A DNA stretch of 64,000 nucleotides from HXMU1420-13 sp965249965 (GCA_965249965.1 OZ252262.1:3100001-3164000), one strand, 5' to 3'. Positions 25,401 through 35,172 are shown, counted from the stretch's first letter. The notes: a model not told the origin generated them from the sequence alone. Made by a program: numbers and translations.

Positions 25401-28400
25401 CTGTTTTCATCGTATATCCAAATGTCCTGAGCATCAGCAATTAGGCCGCCACGATCGTTAATATCGTATCTGAATTCGCGTTCAATTGAAGGTGTAACCG
25501 GCTGGCGATATTCATAGAAATTATTTTCTAAATCATTACCCATTCTGATGACTAGTTCTGCATCACCACGTTCGTCGAATCTTTCACCATGAACAAACAT
25601 TCGCATGTTTGAGTAATTCAACAAGTTTAGATTTCCGGTGTACACTCGTTTTACCATATGTATTTCACCAGGCCCAAGATTCTCAACAGATAGTACAAGT
25701 GATTGTTCATTTTGTACCGTTTGAACCTGAGCTCCCCTATTTACCGCCCGAATGGCTCCTTCCGGCTGGCGATAAGGAAACGGAACCCGATTGGCATTTT
25801 CTTCAATATTTATGGTGGAAACTTTAAATCCATCCTGATTCGAAGGCGACTCTGACAGATTATCAATTTTGTTCCATTGGCTCCCTACAAACTCAAACGT
25901 TGCAAACCGGAGTGTAAATGGCTTTTTATAGCCCGACATCCACACTCGCATGTGAGAAATATTCTGGAAACTTTCGATCTCCCCATATTTTCGGGTAAAA
26001 TCTTTGAGTGGAATCCGAACCAGATACCAGGTTTTGTAGTAGGGATCGCGTGAAATCTTATCAACAATAAACCCTCCTAAACCACCAACTTCTAATTCAT
26101 TAATATCTGCAGGATTGAAATCCAGTTCGTACTGATAATAGGAGTTCGTCTGTAAAATGGATGAAGAACTAATCAGTCCTTCGGTATCTGGCTTAAGCGT
26201 TATAGCTGTTTTATTATCACTTCCACCACTTTCCGGGGTGTTTCCATCGTGATATCCCAACAATCTCCAAAAACGCTGATTTAAAGGAAGTTCTTTCGCG
26301 GAAGTTTGATTGTAATACACATAATCATCATTGGAAGGATCCGTCTCAATGGCTTCAAATTCTGCAGAACCCTCACCATATTGTGCTCGCATTTCTTCGA
26401 TAAAATCAGCGAAGAGTACACTTTCATCTCTGTTTTCTGCACCAAAAGTTCCCGGATTTGGGGCTCCATCCAGCCCAATATCTTCCAGAGCTCTCTGATC
26501 TGTAGAAAACTGCCCAAGTGGTACAGGTGGTGTTGGCGGGATGTATGACCTTGGTTGACCAACCGGATCATCTTCTGTTAAATTATTGATCGTGGTTGAA
26601 AGTCCATCTTCGGTATTTAACCGAGCATTGGGAACAATATCCTCTGATATAGTCCCCAAATCTATATACACTTTTCCTTCGTAATCTAATTCCTGCCCCG
26701 TGGGCTCTTGCCCATCCGGCAAAATTGCCTGAACCCAGAATTCAAGGAATTCGATATTATTTTGAACTAAATCTTCCTGACCGGTTGGAATAATGGCTGT
26801 CATTCCACCCCAGGTTCGTTCAGGAGCTAGATCTAGTAGATCTTTTAATCCAAGATTGTAATTGTATTGACCTCTTGCAGAAGGATCGTAATAAATATCC
26901 AGGGGAGTAATTCGATCTGTTTCCTGTTGATTGACTACTCGGCCTTGGAAGATATCGTTTATACGAACCGTTTCTACTTCAGCCGTAATATCGGATTGAT
27001 CTACGTTAATATTTCTAGGAATAGTGTACCAAGAAAATTGAGATCGCAGATCGGCACGATCTTTCCTGAAATCCGGTGTTTGGATGGTACTTAGAGTGAG
27101 TCCCATGAAATACCCTTCATCATCAGAAATTCCAGGTAAGGCCGCTGGGGCCGATGCCAAATTCCAACGCGTTGGATTCGAAAAACTGATGGTGTATTCC
27201 GCACCTTCAAAATCATCAATAAATACTAATCCGTTTTCTTCATCACTAAATAAGTCGCCCCGATCAATAGCTTCCTGAACCGCATTTGTTTGAGCAACGC
27301 CTGGTCGTAGTTGGGCAAACTCTCCACTAAAATTGATACTACTAGGAGTACGTGTTTGAAGTAACGGAATTTTATCTATTGCGCGGGTCAACCATGGGGT
27401 GTCAAAATCTGCTTTTGCATCTAATCCAAGAATCGTGTTGTTGATGGGCTCATTTCCGATCCTGATTTTATCACTCAAGGGCTGTTCTTTTAATCGGAAA
27501 AATGTACTACCTAATTTTATATCGTCCGTAATGGTATACTCAGCTCTAACCCCTGTAAAGTTCTTTTGTCCAATAATTGCGAATTGATTGTTTTCATATT
27601 CGACTTCAATTTCTTGCCCAGGAGCCAGATATCGATCATTTAATATGGTTAGGCTTCCGAAGGAGTAATCAACCTCATAATCGGTATCCTCAATTAGTGC
27701 AACGCCGTTAGCCGTGACCGTGACCGATCCTTCTACCAATCCAAATCCTAAAGTGAAGTTACCGGAAACACCTCCACTAGAAGTTCCTGAAATTGCATAA
27801 AAAGAATTTTTAGAAGAACGCCGCGCATCTATGGGTTTAAGGGTATATAGCTCATTAAAAGCGAGTGCCTCTATTAAGGTATCCGGTACTGAAGGAGTGT
27901 TATTGAGAACTTCAACAATTCGCTCACCAAATGGCTCTAAGTAAGGAAACATAATCCGACCCGACCCGGCATCAAGCGTTACACCGGTAAAGTCAATCTG
28001 TGCATCCACACCAATAGAACCGTCTGTATTTTGGCGATCCAGCCCAAGATCAGCTAGCAAAGTTTGTCCGCGGCCAGGGAGATTTGTTTCAGGGATGTTA
28101 TTTCGTGTATCCGTGATTTCAAGCTCAAATCCTTCTTGTGTAATACCGGATACTCCTAACGAATAAATATTTCTCATTGTGAGTGGCCATGCACGATCCT
28201 GTGTGGTCATACCTCCGGGACGAAGGAGTTTTAAGTAAGTTCTGCTAGAATTTTGAGTATCCAGTTCTCCAACCTGAATAACTTCACCGGGGTTTGCTGG
28301 ATTACTGTACGTGTAGGCAACTGCTATCGCGTCTCCAGAGTTGATAAAAGTACGCATGGTGATATAACCCAACGAATAATTCACTACATAGTCTTCACCT

Positions 28401-29671
28401 TCAACCAGTTGCTCGAAAATCGCATCAACATATTCCTGAGATGTAGCCTCGAAATCTTCGTTGGTTGCGTTACTGTCAATGGGGCGAAGCCCATCAAGGG
28501 TTGATTGAGCAAACCGATCAAAATCATTACCGGGCAAACTGTACAAATCTGCACCATCCTGATTCACTCCCAAATCCAATAACGCAATTGCACTCACCGT
28601 ATTTATTCCCGGTACTTGTTCGGCCTTCCGAACATATACCTGAATTTCAGTTATTTGATAAGGCTGTAAAATTTGCTGCGGATTTTCTAATGCCCGCTCG
28701 AATTCCTGTCGGTTATAAAAATCGATGAAAAAATGGCGTCCATCCTCGTAGTCAGCAGGCCTTAGGTTTATTGTCTGCTCCTCTGAACCACCTGAGATAC
28801 TTTGTGTATTACTTTTCCCTCGTTGTTGCGAAACAACCGTGGTAACTTTTAAAGGGCCAAGTTCAGACACCGCTTTAATCCCGAATAAAGAGCTCCCACC
28901 TTTTACCAAAGAGTTACCCGTTGCCATCGAAACGTTACCCATTTCGATACTTTTTATGATTTCATCCTCATAACCTTCGTAAACGATGCTTAACCGGTTT
29001 TCGAAATCAAATTGGCGCTCTGTATCCCAATCAGTTGCAATGGTAAGTTTATCCCCAATGGTTCCCTGAATATTTAATTGAAGATTTTGATTGAAGGTGG
29101 GATCAACCCGGGTTCTCAAATCAGGTGGTAGTGACCCATCATCTAGCTTTTGAATTGAAGCACCCACATTCATATTTGCAGAGCCATTTACCCGAAGATT
29201 TACTTCGTTACTTCCAAATATGGTCGAAAATGCAGAGTTTTCACCACCAGGAACATTAATACTGAAATCCAGAAGTCCACGGCTTTCTTGCTGTTGAGAT
29301 TTTGACTCCTGAACTAGCTTTGCTCTGATATTTTGTTTCTGTTGTTCTTTTTTCAGCAATCGAAATGATTCGAAATCAACTACGGATGGAACAGATACCT
29401 CTAGATCATGCAAAGTATTCTGAATTTTATAGGTATCAACCGAATCCCAGACAACCTGAGTTTTAAATTGATTTCCTGCTAGTCGATATAAACGCCCTTT
29501 TTGTACAGATGACAACCCACTAATAATGGAAATTCTGGGTGATTTGAAAAGAATAGTTCCTGAGGCTAAAGTATCTGCTGTGCTAGTAACCTGGACAGAA
29601 TCTACCTGTTGTCTGGCAAAAACTTCGCGTACATCCATACTGATGCTAATTAGTAAAACCAGCACCAACAA
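22427..29671 (-). CDS. sprA: Gliding/type IX secretion outer-membrane protein SprA
   Basis: A 2414-residue protein matching SprA/Sov, the very large outer-membrane translocon of the type IX secretion system (about 2400 residues in Flavobacterium). It has repeated N-terminal strands with R-D-R-A-W-P-L-T-M-R-N-I-Y-S-L-G, F-I-D-D-F-E-G-A-E-Y, W-M-S-G-Y-K-K-P-F segments typical of the family, and many alternating beta strands to an arginine-ending C-terminus. The TTG at 29671 gives a hydrophobic signal core without N-terminal positive charge; the frame is open to 29716 and codes an Arg upstream, so the true start may be a rare codon such as ATT at 29704 or 29707. Convergent overlap with lnt; divergent from the LptF/G-type genes. 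Confidence 0.93.
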   Translation of the reverse strand: MLVLVLLISISMDVREVFARQQVDSVQVTSTADTLASGTILFKSPRISIISGLSSVQKGRLYRLAGNQFKTQVVWDSVDTYKIQNTLHDLEVSVPSVVDFESFRLLKKEQQKQNIRAKLVQESKSQQQESRGLLDFSINVPGGENSAFSTIFGSNEVNLRVNGSANMNVGASIQKLDDGSLPPDLRTRVDPTFNQNLQLNIQGTIGDKLTIATDWDTERQFDFENRLSIVYEGYEDEIIKSIEMGNVSMATGNSLVKGGSSLFGIKAVSELGPLKVTTVVSQQRGKSNTQSISGGSEEQTINLRPADYEDGRHFFIDFYNRQEFERALENPQQILQPYQITEIQVYVRKAEQVPGINTVSAIALLDLGVNQDGADLYSLPGNDFDRFAQSTLDGLRPIDSNATNEDFEATSQEYVDAIFEQLVEGEDYVVNYSLGYITMRTFINSGDAIAVAYTYSNPANPGEVIQVGELDTQNSSRTYLKLLRPGGMTTQDRAWPLTMRNIYSLGVSGITQEGFELEITDTRNNIPETNLPGRGQTLLADLGLDRQNTDGSIGVDAQIDFTGVTLDAGSGRIMFPYLEPFGERIVEVLNNTPSVPDTLIEALAFNELYTLKPIDARRSSKNSFYAISGTSSGGVSGNFTLGFGLVEGSVTVTANGVALIEDTDYEVDYSFGSLTILNDRYLAPGQEIEVEYENNQFAIIGQKNFTGVRAEYTITDDIKLGSTFFRLKEQPLSDKIRIGNEPINNTILGLDAKADFDTPWLTRAIDKIPLLQTRTPSSINFSGEFAQLRPGVAQTNAVQEAIDRGDLFSDEENGLVFIDDFEGAEYTISFSNPTRWNLASAPAALPGISDDEGYFMGLTLSTIQTPDFRKDRADLRSQFSWYTIPRNINVDQSDITAEVETVRINDIFQGRVVNQQETDRITPLDIYYDPSARGQYNYNLGLKDLLDLAPERTWGGMTAIIPTGQEDLVQNNIEFLEFWVQAILPDGQEPTGQELDYEGKVYIDLGTISEDIVPNARLNTEDGLSTTINNLTEDDPVGQPRSYIPPTPPVPLGQFSTDQRALEDIGLDGAPNPGTFGAENRDESVLFADFIEEMRAQYGEGSAEFEAIETDPSNDDYVYYNQTSAKELPLNQRFWRLLGYHDGNTPESGGSDNKTAITLKPDTEGLISSSSILQTNSYYQYELDFNPADINELEVGGLGGFIVDKISRDPYYKTWYLVRIPLKDFTRKYGEIESFQNISHMRVWMSGYKKPFTLRFATFEFVGSQWNKIDNLSESPSNQDGFKVSTINIEENANRVPFPYRQPEGAIRAVNRGAQVQTVQNEQSLVLSVENLGPGEIHMVKRVYTGNLNLLNYSNMRMFVHGERFDERGDAELVIRMGNDLENNFYEYRQPVTPSIEREFRYDINDRGGLIADAQDIWIYDENSANIIISAFNVLKQRRNSVNWDPTQLYELEGLLGEEGVEGATLAIKGNPSLDKVSEIGLGIRNPFDPTDINTNGEASLDAEFWLNELRVSGFDNEQGWAANAKSNIRFADFATLNANMTRRTNGFGGLESRFENRSVSDQFGYSISSTINMHKLIPDRFGWNFPVTISTARDSQTPKYLPDQGDIRLTDFIDAVNSDETLSSGARQDSINTRIQDIQTVSERFSINLSNISKSNSKSNLAKYTIDNTRLSFVYNTGNAQNPQLQFQNKWDYQASISYNLSLRRVKLFTPFGFTRNIPIVKVLSGFRMGYLPSSITMSSGLTRNYTESRRRSLSDPSATLPLQQSHNFTQRNSFSLNYNLTQSIPITFRTSTNFDLANAGIEQRNVSGVDSASFDIVPTFDVLKSIVSDTLTARRSTYQETYSASWRPNLNQIEAINWLTYSASYGGGFQWNNSPRGSSLGASVSNNFQLDNSIKIDVQDIFSRLGFIEKIKNRDGEETRDRNTAKELRKREAEENVADSLRTPRTPPNLLHDARYVARKIFLATFSMREISGSYKRTKQGSQPGYQGESQIFYAFNTPGNESYSPPFSYRTGLNDRIPQSQLIDNLDGDANVQLPANNSVNDTFTAKTRINLFPNLSIDLDWSASINNRSTETITVTPEGDFSSVVSESGGYTSSAWSFGGGYKDLLDRQLQTALQDIVPGSTTISDSTGNGDGRFVLNRNTLEEDFRKAYLGDNVNGRGDKGFFVFPRPGWRINWNKFHEYIPFLGQFMTNATLSHAYRGSYKVDWALNTLTGVQTPQRIGSVYDVEDNRGRFEPTTLRTERRFSPLAKLSMTWDSNLRTEFGYDRSTISTFAISSKRGTETLSQGIDFSMNYTFRNVKISFLPNIKNNIDLSIRGSYKNDTELSYKLDSDLGSALSGLDGPVTNIDDIELSDRETGQQRINGTFSLGYKISASISSNFEYTYSRIESNNIPTRTNHDIRFNVRIAISSR

Positions 29672-29916
29672 AGCAGTAAATCTAAGAGAAAGATTTCCCG
29701 AAATAATTCTAGATACTTATGAACAGTATGTAGCTGTTTTCGATAGGCAGTATATTAGATGACACTTTGTTGCAAATAGACGATGATAATACCATATATT
29801 CTAGTATGTTGAAAGTGAGAGAAGGCTAATTAACCCCACAAAATCAGCACCTAAATAATAGTATTCTCAGTACGTTTACAGCTCACAAATAGTATCTGTC
29901 ATCTGCATTAATTTTC

Positions 29917-31362
29917 GTGATTACATTTCGAAATAAAATACAAATCGATTTACTCAAACGGCATGTTGGTCCGTTTCTGTTCTGTTTCTTCACTTTGATG
30001 TTTTTGCTCTTAATGCAATTCCTGATACTTCATGTGGATAAGCTTATTGGGAAGGACATTCCAATTAACATTATCATCGAACTGATTGCTACAAACCTTG
30101 CATATATGGTTGTTTTGGCCGCTCCCATGGCTGTGCTTGTTGCTTGTTTAATGGCTTTTGGAAAATTTTCTGAACTAAATGAACTTACTGCACTCAGGGC
30201 TTCGGGAATAAATCCATTTAAAATAATACAACCCGTTTTAGTCACTGCTTTTATTCTTGGGTTTGGACTTATCTGGTTTTCGAATAATGTACTTCCTGAG
30301 GCGAACTCAAAAGCGCGTTCCTTATTCATGGATATCCGGGTTAAAAAGCCGGGTTTCGACCTTAAACCAAACGTCTTTTACGATGGCATTGAAGGATATA
30401 TATTTTTAGTCAGAGATATCGACAATGCCACCGACAGTCTCTTCAACGTTACTTTATTTCAGGAGCCTGCGAACAATAGAAAAAGAGCTTATATCCGCGC
30501 TGATAAAGGGTTTTTAAAAAGCGAAGGGTCACAGGGTTTAACGCTAGTGCTTGAAGATGGAGAACTCTTCCGCTATATGGACCGAAACCGAAGTAGTGGC
30601 ATGGATAATCTTGAGAAAACATTATTCAGTAAATATCGGCTAACCTTTGACCTTTCTGATCTCGAATTTTCAAGATCCGATCCAAGTGGACGAAGTGACA
30701 GCGACAGAACAATGAGTGCACAGGCAATGTCGGCTGTAGTAGATACGTTACGTTCAGAGGTTTTCGACTACACCGAAAGAGCAGCCGATAATACTAGTTT
30801 TACCCATGTGTATGGAGAAGCTGCTGCTAGCCCTTTCATTTCAAGCTTCGATTTAAATTTTAGGCCCGATACTCTTAATAAGCAGATAGCATTCACAGAT
30901 TCTGTTGCCAATTATTTTTCGCTTCAGTTTTTTCCAAACGAAGTTCATCAGCGCAGAATTCTTGATCTTGCCCGAACAAATATTCAACAGGATAATACTT
31001 ATTTCGAAAGTACATCATCGAATGTACTATGGCGTCTAAAACGTATAAACAAGTTTTTAGTCGAGATTCATAAGAAATTTTCAATCCCAATGGCCTGTGT
31101 GGTTTTTGTGCTACTTGGCGCCCCGATTGGTATGATGACCCGCCGTGGAAATTTTGGACTTGCCGCGCTGATCAGCGCTATAATTCTCACCATTTATTGG
31201 ATCTCTATTATTCAAGGCGAAAAACTGGCGGATCGACTGTTTATAAGTCCGTTTTTTGGGATGTGGGCATTTAATATAGTGTTCTCAATTATTGGGATCG
31301 TTCTTATCCTACATTTAAGTACCGAATTAAGACTAACCCGATTACTACCAAAACGTGCTTAA
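29917..31362 (+). CDS. LptF/LptG-family permease (first of two)
   Basis: 481 residues of the YjgP/YjgQ (LptF/LptG) family: three helices at the N-terminus (about 18-130), a large periplasmic jellyroll-like domain (about 135-380) and three C-terminal helices (390-475). The family forms the membrane part of the LptBFGC extractor that moves lipopolysaccharide to the outer membrane. The periplasmic domain is unusually long and carries a Ser/Asp-rich insert around residues 248-330 (for example S-R-S-D-P-S-G-R-S-D-S-D-R). The start is GTG at 29917. Overlaps the next permease by eight bases. Which of the two is LptF cannot be settled by eye. Confidence 0.9.
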   Translation: MITFRNKIQIDLLKRHVGPFLFCFFTLMFLLLMQFLILHVDKLIGKDIPINIIIELIATNLAYMVVLAAPMAVLVACLMAFGKFSELNELTALRASGINPFKIIQPVLVTAFILGFGLIWFSNNVLPEANSKARSLFMDIRVKKPGFDLKPNVFYDGIEGYIFLVRDIDNATDSLFNVTLFQEPANNRKRAYIRADKGFLKSEGSQGLTLVLEDGELFRYMDRNRSSGMDNLEKTLFSKYRLTFDLSDLEFSRSDPSGRSDSDRTMSAQAMSAVVDTLRSEVFDYTERAADNTSFTHVYGEAAASPFISSFDLNFRPDTLNKQIAFTDSVANYFSLQFFPNEVHQRRILDLARTNIQQDNTYFESTSSNVLWRLKRINKFLVEIHKKFSIPMACVVFVLLGAPIGMMTRRGNFGLAALISAIILTIYWISIIQGEKLADRLFISPFFGMWAFNIVFSIIGIVLILHLSTELRLTRLLPKRA

Positions 31363-32437
31363 ACATTTTGATAAATATGTTTTTCTGCGATTGCTGACAA
31401 TTACAGTTTTTGTACTGCTGATTTTCATCTTCATTTTCATAATGATTGATTTCTCTGAAAACAGTGATGACTTTACAGATCGCGGGGCAACTTTTAAAGA
31501 AATCTGGTTAAACTACTATTTGCCGTATATCCCCGAGATGGTCCGTTTAGTAATTCCAGTTGCCATTTTCTCGGCATGCTTATTCTTAACAGGTCAACTT
31601 TCAGAACGTTTAGAAATAACTGCGTTTAAAGCCGCTGGGGTAAGTTTATATCGATTATTGATGCCCTATCTTGCATTTGCGATAATTGCAGCAGTTTCTA
31701 TTAGTTATCTGGATTCAGGAATCATTCCAAAATCGAATAAAAAGAGAATAAGCTTTGAAAATGAGTTCATCCGATCAAAAAATGAGCAAATTGATCGAAG
31801 CGACATCTATAGGGAAATATCCCCAAACAGTATTCTTGAAGTAAACTATTTCGATGAAAACCAGCTCACAGCTTATCGTGTTCGATTTATAGATTATGAC
31901 AGTTTAGAATTGAAGAAAACCACACTTGCAACCAGTATGAGCTGGAATAGAGAAGAAAACCATTGGGTGCTTACCTCGGTTACTGAACGGGTATATTCCG
32001 ATTCTGGCTATGTACAGACTAAATTTTCCGGAAAGGACACAACACTCACAATTTTACCGCAGGATCTGTCACGTTCAACTTCGGATATATATCAACTCTC
32101 TTACACAGAGGCTCAAGATTACATAGCATCTATCATTCGAAGCGGTGCCGAAGGCGTAAATATCCCTAGAGTTCAATTTTATGGCCGGCTTGCATATCCA
32201 ATTTCAATTATTGTGGTAATTATTATTGGATTTGCTGTCGCATCAGTCCGCAGGCGCGGTGGGCGTGGAGTGTATCTTTCAGCCGGACTAGTAATTAGTT
32301 TTCTGTATCTCGCTTTTATGAAAATTGCTGAACCTTTTGGCTATTATGGAGCTATATCTCCACAATTAGCAGCAACAATGCCCCATATCTTTTTCTTCAT
32401 AATTGGGACAATTTTAATGCTAACGGCTAAAAAGTAA
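31355..32437 (+). CDS. LptF/LptG-family permease (second of two)
   Basis: 360 residues with the same 3+3 helix layout and a periplasmic domain of normal length (about 125-270), matching LptF/LptG size (~360). It begins with GTG at 31355, overlapping the previous permease by eight bases, so the two subunits are translated together and probably form the heterodimer of the lipopolysaccharide transporter. The ATPase lptB and the bridge genes are not in the window. Confidence 0.9.
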   Translation: MLKHFDKYVFLRLLTITVFVLLIFIFIFIMIDFSENSDDFTDRGATFKEIWLNYYLPYIPEMVRLVIPVAIFSACLFLTGQLSERLEITAFKAAGVSLYRLLMPYLAFAIIAAVSISYLDSGIIPKSNKKRISFENEFIRSKNEQIDRSDIYREISPNSILEVNYFDENQLTAYRVRFIDYDSLELKKTTLATSMSWNREENHWVLTSVTERVYSDSGYVQTKFSGKDTTLTILPQDLSRSTSDIYQLSYTEAQDYIASIIRSGAEGVNIPRVQFYGRLAYPISIIVVIIIGFAVASVRRRGGRGVYLSAGLVISFLYLAFMKIAEPFGYYGAISPQLAATMPHIFFFIIGTILMLTAKK

Positions 32438-32439
32438 CC

Positions 32440-32757
32440 TCAAGCCTCTGGCTGTGGCCCTCTATACATTGGGATTTCTACTTTTTCCCGAGTATTAATT
32501 ACTCCATGCTCTTCCTCGTATCGGGTTACATTATCAGCAAGTGCATTTGCAAGCCTTTTTGCATGATCGGGCGTAAGCACCATTCGTTTTGCAACTTTTG
32601 CTTTAGGGACACCCGGCATTACCGAAATAAAATCCAGAATAAATTCGGACGGTGAATGGGTAATCATTACAAGATTCGAGTAGGTACCGGAAGCTTCTTC
32701 TTGCGGAAGTTCAATTTCCATTTTTCCGGTTTTGGCAGTCTGATTGTTTTGTGACAT
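32440..32757 (-). CDS. DUF3467 protein
   Basis: 105 residues with the DUF3467 pattern: Y-S-N-L-V-M-I-T-H-S-P-S-E-F-I-L-D-F-I, V-A-K-R-M-V-L-T-P-D-H-A-K-R-L-A-N-A-L, N-V-T-R-Y-E-E-E-H-G. The family is small and cytosolic with no established role. I start at ATG 32757 (M-S-Q-N-N), four bases after the cbs stop; the TTG at 32769 would overlap cbs. Likely cotranscribed with cbs. Confidence 0.85.
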   Translation of the reverse strand: MSQNNQTAKTGKMEIELPQEEASGTYSNLVMITHSPSEFILDFISVMPGVPKAKVAKRMVLTPDHAKRLANALADNVTRYEEEHGVINTREKVEIPMYRGPQPEA

Positions 32758-32761
32758 AATT

Positions 32762-33745
32762 TTAATCAATAAATCCTTGTTCTTTCATCCATTCGTCGTT
32801 GTACACTTTGCTGATGTAACGTGTACCGCTATCTGGCAAAATAATTACCATAACATCGTCTTTTCCAAGTGGATTCTCCTGCATGTATTTCTTAGCACCT
32901 GCAACAGCAGCACCACAACTCCACCCTATGAATAATCCTTCTTCTCTCGCTAGTGCTCTGGTTTCAAGTGCAGATTCTTTGTCATTAACCTGAATCACAT
33001 CATCAATGTATTCGAACTCGATGGTTCCTGGAATTATATCTTCCCCAATACCTTCTGTCATATATGGTTTGATTTCATTCTTATCAAACTCACCGGTTTC
33101 GAAATATTTCTTATACACAGAACCAACCGAATCAATCCCTATTACCTTGATATCCGGATTTTGCTCTTTTAGATATTTTCCAACTCCCGAAATGGTACCA
33201 CCTGTTCCCATTCCTGCAATATAATGGGTGACTTTGCCTTCCGTTTGTTCCCAAATCTCAGGTCCTGTAGTTTCATAATGGGCCTGTAAATTCGACTTAT
33301 TGTCATATTGATTTGGGTAGTAGCAATTTTCGGTTTCCTCTGCTAAACGGGCTGCCACCGAGTAGTAACTGCGCGGATCTTCAGGTTCAACATTGGTAGG
33401 ACAAACAATTACTTCAGCCCCTAACGCTTTTAAAATATCAACCTTACTTTGCGATTGTTTGTCAGTTGTAGTAAAAATACACTTATACCCTTTTGCGATG
33501 GCAACCAGCGCCAATCCCATTCCAGTATTCCCCGATGTTCCTTCAACAATAGTTCCGCCGGGTTTTAACAAGCCTTTAGCTTCGGCATCTTCAATCATTT
33601 TAACCGCAATTCTATCTTTGATTGAATTTCCTGGATTAAAATATTCAACCTTGGTTAAAACGGTTCCTTCGGTATTTCCAACAACAGATGTTAATTTTAC
33701 AAGTGGAGTATTTCCGATAGCCTCGGTAATGGAGTTCAGGTACAT
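32762..33745 (-). CDS. Cystathionine beta-synthase-type PLP enzyme
   Basis: A fold-type II PLP enzyme of 327 residues. K43 in N-P-G-N-S-I-K-D-R is the PLP lysine, T-S-G-N-T-G (70-75) holds the substrate carboxylate, and G-M-G-T-G-G-T binds the phosphate. The stretches Y-S-V-A-A-R-L-A-E-E, Q-Y-D-N-K-S-N and D-S-V-G-S-V favour cystathionine beta-synthase over O-acetylserine sulfhydrylase. The C-terminal CBS regulatory pair is absent. It would make cystathionine from serine and homocysteine (reverse transsulfuration); a cystathionine lyase is not next to it. O-acetylserine-dependent activity remains possible. Confidence 0.88.
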   Translation of the reverse strand: MYLNSITEAIGNTPLVKLTSVVGNTEGTVLTKVEYFNPGNSIKDRIAVKMIEDAEAKGLLKPGGTIVEGTSGNTGMGLALVAIAKGYKCIFTTTDKQSQSKVDILKALGAEVIVCPTNVEPEDPRSYYSVAARLAEETENCYYPNQYDNKSNLQAHYETTGPEIWEQTEGKVTHYIAGMGTGGTISGVGKYLKEQNPDIKVIGIDSVGSVYKKYFETGEFDKNEIKPYMTEGIGEDIIPGTIEFEYIDDVIQVNDKESALETRALAREEGLFIGWSCGAAVAGAKKYMQENPLGKDDVMVIILPDSGTRYISKVYNDEWMKEQGFID

Positions 33746-33842
33746 GAATTTATTTAGTGATTATTCCTCATTTAAACGACTACTAAAGCTAAGAAAATAA
33801 TCAACGAGGTTCAGCGAAGGTTACAAGATTGTACGAAAGGGT

Positions 33843-34772
33843 TTAATCTGTGGGAAATACAATTGGATCGTAAAATCTATACTTAAAATATCCAGTATTC
33901 ATCCCACCAAAAAATCCATTTCCATTTTCAATAACTCCAGACTCAAACAAATCAATTGAATTAATTTCATCTCCACCAAATACGTCCCAATCTTCCGAAA
34001 AATGAAAATATCGAATCAGAATTTCGTTGCTGTCTAGCTGCCTGCAATTAACGGTACTAGGCCAAAATCTTGGGTTTACGTTCACATAATCCTGATTATT
34101 TAGCGGAAAATGGTCAAATAATAATTGTCGCACACTTAGTCGTGCAGTTAAAGTATCTGTATTCGCAACGCGTTTCAGTTTATCAACTGTTCCCGTTCTT
34201 GCCCAAAGAGTTCTTCCTTCGAATCTTATTCCAGAGAACATTACAATGTCTTCGTCTTCATTAACATTAGCGAATACGAAATTGTGTTCCGTATTACACT
34301 CCGTATTTCCACCACTGAGGGGACCGAAATTATCAATCCCCAAAGTATCTACACTAGGCACGGCTATACCGGGAATACGGGCTAGTGCAGTTGCCTGGGT
34401 ACCATCAACATCAACCATCATTATTTTATACTGTCCATATGGCTGGATTGGATAATCAATTGGATAGTTTAGAGTATAATTTCCGTTAAAATTAATGACT
34501 TCAGGTTCAAGTTCGATGCTAACATCACTTTGTAAGTCACTAAAAACCACATCAAATCCACCAACTTTTGTGCTATCCTCTAATAATGGAGCTGTAACTT
34601 TTTTAATTCTAACTACATTGGTTGAATTGGAAAGATCAAGTACTCCATATATGGAAAACACATCTGTGCGTTCCTCAAATGGATTTATAGTCGTTTCCTC
34701 ACACCCTGATAAGATTCCTGTGGGTATGATGAGTGCTAATACTATTAGGGTTATTGTATTATTAAGATTCAC
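33843..34772 (-). CDS. Lipoprotein, possibly DUF4249-like
   Basis: Signal peptide with lipobox I-L-S-G-C23, then a beta-rich 309-residue protein: F-S-I-Y-G-V-L-D-L and V-V-R-I-K-K-V-T-A-P-L, Y-K-I-M-M-V-D-V-D-G-T. The opening (T-D-V-F-S-I-Y-G-V-L near 38) resembles DUF4249 lipoproteins, which often accompany TonB receptors, but no receptor is adjacent. Probably anchored in the outer membrane. Function unknown. Confidence 0.6.
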   Translation of the reverse strand: MNLNNTITLIVLALIIPTGILSGCEETTINPFEERTDVFSIYGVLDLSNSTNVVRIKKVTAPLLEDSTKVGGFDVVFSDLQSDVSIELEPEVINFNGNYTLNYPIDYPIQPYGQYKIMMVDVDGTQATALARIPGIAVPSVDTLGIDNFGPLSGGNTECNTEHNFVFANVNEDEDIVMFSGIRFEGRTLWARTGTVDKLKRVANTDTLTARLSVRQLLFDHFPLNNQDYVNVNPRFWPSTVNCRQLDSNEILIRYFHFSEDWDVFGGDEINSIDLFESGVIENGNGFFGGMNTGYFKYRFYDPIVFPTD

Positions 34773-34896
34773 TTGATGAAATTGGTCGTCTCTTTTTAAT
34801 TGTTAATGAATAATAAGAGTTAAAACAGAAATATTGTGTTGTTAATTAAAATTTTGTGTTAGTTTTACGAATTCATGTTGAATCAACGCATACCTA

Positions 34897-35172
34897 ATGT
34901 TTATTACCCAAAAAAAACCTAAAGACTACGATTGTGGCTACAATCTTGATTTAATGATTGCCGCAATTCCCAGAGTTGCTGAAGGAGATGAACGTAAAGC
35001 GTATGCAAAGCGCGTAGTTGGCTTAATTAAGCAAAGCCATCCAAACTGGGTTCACGAAGATGGAACAAGCGAAGCTGCCTGGAATTATCTATTCGAATTA
35101 GCTGATTTTGACTTGGAAGCAGAGGGTATTTTCAATCCATTTAAAGCCGGCGAACCTGACGACGCTAAATAA
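34897..35172 (+). CDS. Small DUF4290-like protein
   Basis: 91 residues: D-E-R-K-A-Y-A-K-R-V-V-G-L-I-K, W-N-Y-L-F-E-L-A-D-F-D-L-E. The helix-turn pattern and the hydrophobic-D-F-D-L motif resemble the N-terminal part of DUF4290 proteins, which are longer, so this may be a short relative. It precedes menF by 84 bases on the same strand; cotranscription is possible. Function unknown. Confidence 0.6.
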   Translation: MFITQKKPKDYDCGYNLDLMIAAIPRVAEGDERKAYAKRVVGLIKQSHPNWVHEDGTSEAAWNYLFELADFDLEAEGIFNPFKAGEPDDAK

